Shown: positions 38,901 to 50,900 of the stretch, piece after piece
Position numbering within the stretch: the stretch's first letter is position 1
Layout of the letters: every line of letters starts with the position of its first letter
Source of the DNA: Larus michahellis
Lineage: Eukaryota; Chordata; Aves; Charadriiformes; Laridae
Reading direction: 5' to 3'
Length of the DNA stretch: 64,000 nucleotides
Assembly: GCF_964199755.1 (NCBI RefSeq)
Contig: NC_133900.1
Location: 17,127,201-17,191,200 of the forward strand
Notes under the pieces: generated by a model
Told to the model about the DNA's origin: nothing
The model's input: the letters and a program-made list of their open reading frames with translations, nothing else
The model's database searches: none
Translations under genes and position numbers: made by a program

Positions 38901-41900
38901 TGCAATTAGTGTAAAAGGGACCATTTAGGGCTACGGAGAAACAATAATAGCCAGCAGAAGAAGGGAGGCTACCCTGAGACCGGGAGCTTTACGGTGTATC
39001 TGGGCTGGTGTGGGAGGCTGCACCCGGTCTAGTGGGAGGTGTCCCCGCCCATGGCAGGGGGGTTGGAACTAGATCATCTTTAAGGTTCCTTCTAACCCGA
39101 ACCATTCTATGATGATTCTATGAAATGGGAGGGTACAAATCGTGATGCGAATGGGACTCTCGAGCCGTGTGCCTGTAGCGCCAGAAGCTTGGTTCCAGTT
39201 CTCTCTGGTCACTGGTGACGATGCTCCTTGCACACTTTCACATTCAGCTGTGCTGGGAGGAGAGTGCAGAGTAGACCTGAGTAATTGGTAACAGATTGTT
39301 CCTTTCAATTTGGTCAGTGCACGTATCAGAAACAAAAGGACCGAAAAAAGGAATTAAGACATGCAAAATGATCAAAGGCACACAGGAGACCCCTTCGGAT
39401 TTGCACAATAATAGGATCAGATGACTTTTTCTTTCTTTGGGGTAGGGAGTTCAATTGACATTCAAATTTCCAGTCTCCAGGTTACTGTGGCTTTTTGTAG
39501 GAGCTCTCTTGATAAGAGTTCCCTTCTGCCAGGAGTGTTAAAAAAATCAGTATGTGACCACGTTTCTTTCTAACTTAATTATGCACAAACTATAGGTTTC
39601 ATAGGAATAATTGAATTAAGGGCTTGAATTTTGAGGTCAATGACTTTTTATAGCTACATCTGTCTAAAATATTTCAGTGCGAGGTAAGGGTGAAACAGAT
39701 GTTCGGTAACTTCAAGGTCACTGAGACAGAAGGAATGCTAAGTGAGGACTCCACCAAAGCATTTTGTTAAGTGCAAGTGATTCAAGCACAATAAGTGAAC
39801 AATTTGAAATAGGTTTTTATTGTGTTTAATTTAATTGAAAATCTGTGTGGTAAGCCAGGGCTTCGCAAAGTAATTAAACAAAGAAGTAGCACTGCAGGGG
39901 GTGTGTGTGGAGTTATGCTGAAATAATTACAGCCTAAAGGGAGAGAGGAGTTCACAGCACACTGCTCCTATGGCGAGCACGGGGCTGTACAGCGCAGGTA
40001 GGATGAGCTGTCATTTCACCCAAAGAAGGGATTCCTCTGGGAAGTTTGTGACGGTGAATGGGACAACACTGAGGAAAACAGTGACATTTCAGGCTAAGGC
40101 TTTACCTATATTCTTTGCGTTATACTCTACAGTGGAGTTTCATCTGTAGTAGTCGTTGATCATATGTTATACTTAAGCTCATGGATCCCAGAGCGTGTGA
40201 CTGTTATTCCCGTATGGTAAGAATGAGCTGTTGTGGTGGTAATTGCTGTGAATGTTTTGTATTGCGCATGTTGGCGGGCGATAGGTAAGATTAAAGGGTT
40301 GTTGAGCTGAACAGACACATTGGAGCCCTGAAGATCTTATAATCCAATTCAATGGTGCCAAAGGTAGTGTTTGCTTCCATTGAAAATTTTAAGTTAATCA
40401 GAAAGTGAACCGATGTGCCTTTTGTCTTCTTATCCACTCCTGGTCCCTCTTCCCTCCTGTGCGTGATGACAGAGTGCGTGCTGCTTATCTGTCTTTATTG
40501 CATGAGGGAAAGGTAGTGGGAAGCACCATCAAACGCTGTCCTTGGATGAGACTTTGTTCTGTAGTTTTACGTTGTCATTTCTGACCAAGCTAGAAAGGGC
40601 AGGAAGAGGTTTTGAAAAATCTCCAGCTGATTTCCTGCCCCCAAACACAATCAGCATATATAAACCACTTCTGATGGATGTTTAAGACCATTCGAAAACA
40701 TTCTTAAAACCTCCAGAGAGGGAGTTTCTATAGTTTCACCTAATAATACTGTAGCCTGCTCTCTTCTATAGTTGTCACAAGACAGCTTTTCTCATTTTTT
40801 TTTTTTCCCCAGCTAAACCTCCTTTTCTGCAATTTAAGCCTATTATTAAAAGGTTGCCTGAGATGGATGCAACCAGGATTATGACGGGGAGTGGCAGATA
40901 CTGTTGCTCCTCTACCAACTGCAAACAAGTCCTTCTTGTAGAGGGGCTACAGCCCATTCTGCTCTCCATCATTCCACCTCAGTGTCTCTGCAGTGAAAAA
41001 AGAACGACAGTGCTGCAGAGAAGATGGAGACCAGATGAAAGCTAAAATGGAACTACTGGAACATGGTGACCTTTAAAAAAACCCCCTCATTCTTGGTTTA
41101 TTATTTATAGGAGAAAAGCATGTGCTGGGCAAAAAATTCCCCTCAAAATCACATCTGTTCTGAGCAATTTTGAGCAATCTGTAGAACGAAATTTTCTGTT
41201 CCACAATATGGTGCTTTCATTTTTATTTTTTATTTTTTGAGATAAAAACAACCAACCAAAAGGTCCGGACGTTTCAATGGCTCATAGAGAGAAGGATGCT
41301 TGTGTTGGAGGTTCTCTTCAGATACCCCAGCTTTCTGAACCTCTGAAGTAAAGGTTGCCTGTTCTTTTCAGACTTAGAAATCACTTTAATTCACTTGGTA
41401 TTTCTCAAGCAAATCTCCATGAGGAGAAAAACCTAGGCAAATACAAGACGTGCATATCTCAGTGCATCTGTAAGTCTGCCATAAACTTTTTCTAAACTCA
41501 GTCAATTTAACTGTACCTGAGAGCAGAGCAGACATCTCAAAGATATCTAACTCCTAAAATTTTTATGAAAATAAGTGGCCAAGTAGAGGAGGGAGAACCT
41601 GGATGTGTCCCAGCATAGGGAAGGACAGCTGAAGAAAATGCAAACAGGAGAATGAGGTCTTCTAAATGCCCAGCTTGGCTTGAGTGGGACACAACAGTCT
41701 CAGGACACAAAGCAGAAGTGATGCCATCCGCCTTTATTCTGATGCTGAAGACGGTCTTTTTAGGAGAAAGAGTTAAAAATTAATTTCTCTCTTTAAGTGA
41801 AAGCTGGTAGACTCCTCTGTATTTTTTGTTTATTCTAGTGAAGGAACTTCCTACCTCCCTGCCTATGACCATTGCAAAGCATGGCGACAGACAGGGCAAA

Positions 41901-44900
41901 AAAACCCTATATTCATGTATCGCTTTATTTATATTTTTTAGTTTTTCTCCTAACAGTAAGCTTGAATATATTGGTAAAACAGGAAGGGATAAATTATGCT
42001 GTGCAAAGGTATTGAATCATACTATCAATATGTAACCCGAATAGATAAGTAATCTTAACTGAGCCTGTTCTAATCTTTTCACTTGGCCTCCATATCAGAA
42101 AGCAGATAAACAGGTTTCAGCTATTAAAAACTGTGAGACTGAAAGCAGGTTACCAACTCACACCTGTTTTCAAAGTTTTTACACTCATTCATGCGTATTT
42201 GGGGCATTTTTCACTGCAATAATGTAAAATTTCCACCTCTTTTATTTGGAGGTCTGCCAAAAAGACTCAAATACCCTGAACTATGGATGTTAGAGGCAAA
42301 ATTATGCTTGAAAACCAAGGTGAGCTCTACAGATCTATCAGTGCTTGCTGGCAAATAGTCCAGCCAAAAGCTTTATTGGTATAAATTTAGTGTGTATGTG
42401 AGTCTATAGTTAGTTGCTTTTTTTTTCCCCCCATCGTGGCAGATGTTACAGATGTTGCTATCTACTGCTGGCAGTTTTCAGACAAGCAGTTTAAGACATC
42501 TTTTGCTTGCGGGGATAGCAAAATCTGCTCTGATGGGTGCTTTTGTGCCTCCCGTGACTTCATTTTAGTTGATGCATTAGGATCCGCAAATTGAGGGTAT
42601 TTTTTGTTTTATGTGAATGCCTTGACCTGACAAGTTAGGGGAGGGTAGTTTCCTTGGTTTCCTGCTGAGGCAATATACATACGTACATATATTCTTGAAA
42701 AGTAGGCCAGGATGTAATGCTTACTGCTGTTTCTCCCATTAGATTTCATTAACCGTCTATAGCTGCGGCTGCGTGAAGGAAAGAGATTGTGAAAAGCAAC
42801 ATGATCGGTGCTACCATTGTGGTTGATTGTTCGTGAACACCATTTTATTCTCCCTCCACACTCCCCTTGGTTAGGATTCATCTTGCTTTTACTTAGGTGT
42901 TTAGTTTAAGGTAATTGTCTATGCTCCCCGTAGAGTTAGCGGGGAAAGAGGGAATGCGACGTTTCCTGAAGGCAACTCATCTCATTTGAGATAGGCATGT
43001 GAAAGAGGTGCTATTATTCATTCTCTGGAGGTAACTGTCTCTTCATTGAGGATGCAGCCATGCTAGATGCCTGATTTTTAGTTGGCAATGTTAGAGATGA
43101 GTCCTCCTTTCACTGTCCTTTTTTCCAGGGGGTTGCTGCTTCCTTCTGATCCTTGCTGTGATCTCGTATCAAAGCGCCTGCAATCAGTTTCTTGAAGTAT
43201 CTCCATAAGGCCCTATTCATAGAAGAGAGGTGTTGAATAATGACCGTAGTCCCAAGATATAATTTCCCTCTTGAATCCTACCACAGATATCACATTCTTT
43301 TCCTGCTCTTTAGCAACTTTCTTCATGACTCCTTTTCCCCGTTGCCTTTCACTATCCAGTCACTCACACAACTAGTATGATGCTGATACGTGATAGCAGT
43401 GTAAGGCCCAACATAAGAAGGTCATGCACCTGTTGGATCGAGTCCAGAGGAGGGCCGCAAAGATAATGAGAGGGCTGGAGCACCTCTGCTATGAAGACAG
43501 GCTGAGAGCTGGGGTTGTTCAGCCTGGGGAAGAGAAGGCTCTGGGGAGACTTTATAGCGGCCTTTCAGTACCTAAAGGGGGCTACAGGAAAGATGGGGAG
43601 GGACTGTTTACCTCTATAAATATTCCTATATTATAAGACAAGGAGTAATGGTTTTAAACAGGAAGAGGGTTGATTTAGATTAGATATGAGGAAGAAATTC
43701 TTTCCTGTGAGGGTGGTGAGGCGCTGGAACAGGTTGCCCAGAGAAGCTGTGGCTCCCCCATCCCTGGAGGTGTCCAAGGCCAGGCTGGATGGGGCTTTGA
43801 GCAGCCTGGTCTAGTGGGAGGTGTCCCTGCCCAGGGCAGGGGGGTTGGAACTAGATGATTTTTAGCATCCCCTTCCGACTCTAACCATTCTATGATTCTA
43901 TGATAAGCTTCACATTCCTATATGTCTTTTATGTACACAAAACTGTTAAGAGTAAACATTGTAACAAGACTTTAAATTTTTATAGCCTATTAAGTCCAAT
44001 AAAATTAAAATCTAAGAGCTTGAGTCTCAGCCCTGCAACCTGAACTACTCTATTTGTGCAGTCGTCCAGCTCTGCAAGGGACTTTATCTTATAGAGGAGC
44101 ATCAAAACTAACAGCACGTACACTGGATTGACTGTGGGTGTAGCGTCCCTTCAGCTTCCCAATTAAATGAAGGTCCTCACAGCGTCCGTTTTGCTTTTGC
44201 TATTTGATTAGAAAGCCTCAGCTGAAACGTTTGGCTGGCTTGGACTCACAGTTGGGGATGGAGAAGGTTTTAACAGAGCCTGCTCACAAGCAGGCTGTCT
44301 TCATGAAAATAGCAGCCTGCATTTTTTTTTCTTTCAAGCCAGTGTAGCTCAGATTTGATCTTGTGATTCGTGTGCGGCTGGCCAGCAAGGAAGGTTATAA
44401 GTTTCCGTGTGAGTTGACATTAGCGTTTGTACTAGTTTGCCATCCAGTGACATTCTCATATGTGTATCAGAAGGATGAAACCAAGGCATTAGAAAACCTC
44501 AAGGAGGGCTCTCTGCAGGGAGGACGCTCATGTTACCTATTCTGACCTGTGTAAGGTAACAGACCGATTGCTGCAGGCAGCTTGAACTCTGAATAAGCTG
44601 GATGTCAAATTGCAGATCTTTTCTTACACATAAAACTCTCACTTGACACTTTCTTGTGACCTGGTCCCTGCCTGGGCTGCTTCTTCTGGGAAAGAAAAGC
44701 ACGATATCCTGAACTTTCTAGGAAATTTGAAATGTACCAGTGCTTCGTTATGGCACTGGATTGTCTTCACAACTTAAACATCAAATGAATATTTTGTATG
44801 TATTTTGCTTAAATGACAGGTGTTAACCTTCCTGGTAATCGAGTCCTAGGAAAAGAGGGGGCGCCTCAATCAGCGCTAATAGTCAGTAGCAATCTTAAAG

Positions 44901-47900
44901 GGATCTTTCAACACTTAAATAAGTGAAGATATGTCAGGGCAGTATTGAGACAATAGAGTAATGAATCAGGCCCCTGAGATTTTTCTGGTTCCTGACAAGT
45001 ACAGGTATACACGGAAGTAATGAAGCAAAAACTAAGTATTTGGATCTCAATTGATACTTTGCAGAAGTCTAAGTGATTTCTTTGTGACTTAGAAAAGAAC
45101 GTCTCAGTTCTGAAATACGGTGAAATACAGAACTGGAAAAACATTTTGACCTTTAAGTTCTTTTTTGGTGAAATATTCACATTAGGTGATGTTGTGAGTT
45201 CATGTTGACTTTGGTAAATTGTTCATTTGAGCATGGGGTCCTCTCCCAAATAAAAATTTCAGAAAATACTTTTTTATTTTCTGGAGTTTTTATTTTGTTA
45301 AAAATATCTAAATAATACTTTGGAATCAAGATCACTTGGAATTTTCTCCGTTTTCTATTAAAACAGAACTACTTTTGATTTAATCTAGGAAGAATTTTTA
45401 TGATATATTTCTTGGCCTTGCCTGGTGGGCAGAACCTGTATAAAAGACTTGGGATAAATCAGTGGGTTTTGCTGCCAGAAAGCTTGTGCCCTGCCAGATT
45501 TACAATGCTAGCTCATACAAACTAGCTCCTGGACTCTGGCGGGAGATAGCAACTTGTGTTTTTATGCGTCCCAAGATGCGTGATATGGCTGATGATAGAG
45601 ACCAGTGCTCTTGAGAGAGTTTGAAGTATAGAACTACTGTGATGAGGAGCTAATTCATAAGCCCCGTACAATGGCAAGAAAGAGAAGATGAGCGAGCAGG
45701 CTTGTTTGACTGTGTTTGCCTTTCCCTGCAGCAGAGGGGGAAAGGGACTTTTTATCTAGTGAAATGACTCACGTTTTCTGTTCTTTAGCTAAATATGGGG
45801 TTTGTTGGTTTTGGTGGTTTGGTTTTTTTGTTTTTTTGGTTTTTTTTGAAATATCTAAACTCCTTTATTGATTCTGTTTTGCTAGGGTAATTGTTTAAAT
45901 AAGCTAGAATAACTGGCACTCAAATGATAAGACCTCCCATCCTCCTGACAGTCGGTGCTGTAGTAAAGGCCCGAAGATGCCCTCCCTGAGCCAGAAGGAG
46001 ATGCGAACAGAGCAGGCAGGACATAAAAACCCTCCTCACTTATCTCTCCGTGTGTTGGTGAGGAGCAGACCTGTGCTTTGTTCTCAAGAAACAAAAAGTC
46101 TCCATTTTTTCACCAATTCCCAACAAAGATGGGCACGTTACTTGCACTCTGGCCCTCCTGCATCCCTGGCGGTACAGCAATAATAGAGAAGAAAGACTGG
46201 AAAAGAGGAGCGGGGGTAAATAATGTAGTGGGTGACGAATTTATGTGGGGCCTAAAAGGGGGTCAGAAAATTTGATATGATTATTAATTGTTACTGTTTT
46301 CTGAAAACGCAAATCTCTACTCAAACCGTCAGTGATACAAAAATCTGGAGTGACAAGGGTTGGGCAATTAATTTCTTTTATCCAAGGCAGAGTCCTGCCA
46401 GCTGATGACCAACCAACAGCTAATGATTCTGGGTAAACAAAGCGGTAATTTCGTGCGGAGGGAGCCAGGCAGGGACCGGAGAGACAGATGGGCCGTGCAG
46501 TGGGTCACACAGAGGGGCTCAGCTTGAGCTTTTTGTGCGGCGTCTGGAAGGGGAACGTGAGAAGTAGGAGGGCAGCAGCCTGGAGAAGGTTATCAGGGTG
46601 TATTGCCTTTAACGCACCAGGATCTATTGTGTGTGCGGCCTCTCTGCTGGCAAAGAGATTTTTTGGCAATTTCAGCGACACGAGTATTTCTTTCTGACTT
46701 TTCTTTTTCCCCTTGCAGCGCTGGTGATGGTCCTGAATAGCACGAGTGTCAGCTGGAGTGCCCGCATTCAGATTTTCCTTACCTTTTGCAAGCTTGTAGC
46801 AATTCTGATAATTATAGTCCCTGGAGTTATCCAGCTAATTAAAGGTATGAAATGAAAAGTAAATGCTTTTAAAGTGCTTTTATCTTTACCCTCCCAAGTC
46901 TTTCCCCACCTGCCTCCACCAAATAATGCTTATAGCAGCAAAATCTCTTAATTAGCCTGTGCTTGTTTAACTGAAGCTCAGTACTGTCATGTAATTGATT
47001 AGAAGTGGAACTACACTGGGATGAACTGGTATTTCCTTCAGCATGCCAATGAATCTATTCCGATCAGGCTCGCTTTTCAAACGAGCGACAGGATTGCTCT
47101 TCTCTGTAATTTGCCTCTGGCGTGAACTTTGTGAAAGGGGCAGGATGGGCACACCCCTCCCCAAAGCAGGTGCCAGTGTCCTTTAACTGGGCGAGTGCCT
47201 AGTCCTGTTCGGTACTGGGTACGTGGTGGCCGAGGGGCCTCGGAATTGGGGAATATATGAAAGAAACAGTATCGTGGATGCCATTCTGCTGCTTTGGTGG
47301 TGTAAATTGTGAAGTTAATGGTGCTGTACTGGCCAGAGAAGCTGTAGTTAGCTATTGCTTTCAGGGGCTTTCTGCCTGCAAGTACTGGATGCTCATGCTG
47401 TGTGCATGCTTTACTTCGTCCAAGTGACAGACTAAAGCATATGGCTAAAGGCAGTAGTCTGGGGGTAACCCAAGAATAGGAAGGGAAAGCAGAAGTGTTT
47501 GCAGGGCCAGAATTACTCTACCGACTTTATCAATGTTGCTGCATAAGCAAGGAACGTGAAAACACACCTTTGTTCTTCCCAGCAGCTCCCAGCATGGACA
47601 TGGCTGCGCAGGCCTTTCCTTGGCTCTCTGGAAGTCGTTTGGGTAAAGCCATGCTGGCAGGGAAACTCTTTTCACTGACGTATGCTCAGCTACCTGAAGA
47701 GGCTTTTCCATTACTGCCCTAACAGCAGCGGGGAGCGAGATGGTGGCAAGCCCCAGCTCGCTCGCGATACAGTAACGCTAGACAATAACTACCCAAAGCA
47801 CAAGGAGCCATTCGGCGCAGAGGGTCAGAACGGGGAGCACTTTATAATGAATCGGTGGCAGATTTTATCTAACAAAAATTATCGCAGTCGTTGGCTCTGT

Positions 47901-50900
47901 CCCCGGGGATATGCTCTTTTACGATGCTCCACAAGGCCTCCCATCTGAGTCAACGGCACCGCGTGAGGCTCTGCGGTGAGCTCAGTTTCTCAGGGGCAGG
48001 CCGTGGTTAGAAATAGGCTCTGAAATAAAAGTTTTCCTGTGTAGCGCTCTGCTGATTCACTCTTTCTGTTTTCATGTTTTTCACTTCCTTTCTGGCAGTT
48101 GGAATGCCTCTTCCCTCACCTCCTTTTGTGTGCAAAATTTCTCTCTGTTCCCATTCGCCCCATTTTTCCTAGACTTTTGGAACGGTCCAGACCCAGGTTT
48201 GGGTGGGGATTGCTGCCCTTAAGTAGCCCAGACAGAGTCCCCGATTCCCCACTGGGACCTTCCTCTGGCCACAGCTCTTCCCTTACCCAAAAAGCCTCCT
48301 CTTCTGTGGAAATTTTGACTGAGGGCTCGATAAAAACCAAGTAAAGGGTAGAGGATTTGACCCATTGCTAATTTAAGCCTGAATGAATTCTGCTTCTTCC
48401 TGCTCCTGTTCTATGGAGGATCATTGCTTCTCAGGAAATCTGGGATATTGTAGGGAGGTCTTACAAACCAGAGAACACCTTTTAAATGAATAAGAGCATA
48501 ACACAGCTCTTACATGTTTGCTTTTATAGATATGTAATTCTTAATGTAATGTTAATACAATACTGACTGTAACGTGGCAGGGAGTTACTAAATTTTTTTC
48601 AGTGGTTGAAATGTTTAAGTTATTGGGGTTTTTTACCTTAAAAACGTTGCTTGTGAGTGAAATGCTAGAAAAGTTCCCTCTGATTAAAATGTTAAAGAAG
48701 GGAAATTTTCCATAGCAAAACCTACTGAGCTCATTCTGCTCTTTCGTGTTGATGTAAGTCACTGCTGGAGATGACAGTGCAGTGAGTGTCATCCAGCTCA
48801 GAATGCTTTGAAAAAAAAACCCCAAAAAACTAATAGGTCAAATTCTGCTATGGCATGACTAGGGATGCCACAAAACTTTTTACAATTGCTGGCAGATTAC
48901 AGCTGCAAGGGTTGGGCCACAAATTAAGGTCAAGGGCAGAACCTGAAGTCAGTGAACCGCTGGGTGATTAAATGTTCCATGGTGTGATATATTTATTTGT
49001 TTTAAAGTAGTAGGTGACCAAAGAGCTTATTTTTCAATATTGGTTTTGTTGATGTTGCAGGAGAAACACAGCACTTTAAAAATGCCTTTGCGGGGAATGA
49101 TGCCAGTGTAATGGGATTACCACTTGCTTTCTATTCAGGAATGTATGCCTATTCAGGCTGGTAAGTTGACACCTATAAGTATTTGTCTTGAAAAGAAACA
49201 CTAATATGCTCTAACAAAAGACATTTATATATATGAAGAAAAGAGTAGCGTGTTCTACATCTTTTGCCAAACTACATCATGTAGTAAGGGTAGATCTCAC
49301 CCCTGTTCCTTATGCTCAGTAGTTACTCTGCAAGCAGTTCTACAAAGGAAAGATCTTTCTTCCTCAGTGTACAATAGGTAAACATGCACTGAACGCTGAA
49401 AAAAGACTTATTTCTGTTCTCAAGACTAGAAATAAAGGCAACAAGAAAGGAAAAGGAACGTTCTCAATTTTTCATTAGGTGTTTTGATAAAAGGGTTAAC
49501 AAAGCTTTAATTTGTGTTGAACAAGTCAATAATTGCATGAAAAACAAATCTAGGAACTGTGACAAAGTTGCGTGGACCTCAGCCTCTGCTTTGTAAAAGC
49601 AGCATTTAAAGAATAAGCAGTGAACCACAATAACACCAGTATAGACCACAAAACGAGGTAAAACCCCTAGATTCTTATGCCTCTTGCTCCAAGAGAATTG
49701 GACCTCACTTAACAAGAAGTGCAACTGGCTTCCGAAGAAGTCAAGTGCTATTGACTGTGAGCAAAGGTAGGAGAATCTGCCTTCAAGTATCCTGCTCAGA
49801 ATTTTCTTTCAAGTTCTTTCCCTCTCCCCCACCAAAGTACGTAGCAGCTGGTTTGAAAGGTGCCGCCGCTCTTCGAATCTGCCTTACGATTTATTCATGC
49901 TTAGCGAGGGCTCCACATCGCACAGTGCCAGCGTGCTTTTACAGCAGCGGGGGGGGCAGAGGGGGGAGACTACAATGCACAGAGTGGGCTTATTTCGAGA
50001 TAGCTTTGTCTGCAGGTCTTCCCTTTCCTTTCCATAGCCTCACAGGCAGCCGCGTACTTTACCTCGCACAAAAGGCGAGGGCTGAGAGATAAGGGTTTTA
50101 TTTATTTAATTCGGAGGGACAATGGGTTCTCTGCCTGTCTGTAACTCCCCGGTTGCAGGAGCATTATAAACATGCACACTGAAGTATTGAACAGAACTTT
50201 TCTATTAAATGGTGGTGGGTATCTCAAGAGAGTCCAAAGCCTTTCTCTGTGATAGATATATAAGAAAAAAGCCTGGCATTTTGAAGCCTCAAAGAAATTG
50301 AACTCATTTTAGAGACAGTCTCTGCCTTCTTCCCTCTCTCTCATATAACTGCCTCTGTCTCAGTCCTCTCCGTACATGTGATGGTTTCTCACTTTTAAAA
50401 CATTAACCTAACTGTATGTTTTTGTATGAGGGCAATTTTAAAAGCTCTTAAAATTATTCATCACCGAGGCAGAGTTTGTTTACTGTAAAATGCTACACCA
50501 AAACCACCTGTTGTTCTGTTGCTTCCTTCCCATTTCTTGCCATTTGCCACCTAATGTTCCAAACCCGTACCATAAAAATCACCTCTCTTTTTCCTTTACA
50601 CCTTCTGACTTTTATTTCAAGGTCCTTATTTGCCACTTATAAAAGAAATTAGCAGGAAAAGATCTAATTTGGCTAGTGGTTCTTCCCAGCTGCCTATTTG
50701 TCTTTGTCACCAGCTCGAATTGATTGCCTGGGAGCGGAGAAGAGCAGGCCATTAAGTGGAGTGTCAATACCCTTGCACTATCAGTTTCGTGGGGCTAAAT
50801 CAATCCAATAAGGCGAATGTGAAGGAGTGCTGCAAGTGGTGGTGTCGTGTCCCAGGACGCGGGCAGAGTGTTATGCATAGCCGATGAGGCTATTAACTTT

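Larger units (their letters stand above)
38262..46718 (+). other. SLC7A11: SLC7A11 intron 3
   Basis: An 8457-bp phase-1 intron, the longest complete one here. It contains two plus-oriented CR1 fragments (39020-39123 and 43423-43903), an A15 run interrupted by TC near 38310-38337, and a G/T-rich low-complexity stretch (45797-45848). The acceptor is TTTTTCCCCTTGCAG. No additional exon is evident. Confidence 0.9.

Noticed and set aside
43424-43636. An open frame that looks protein-like
   Set aside because: It is a decayed CR1 ORF2 C-terminus inside the LINE fragment, not a host gene.
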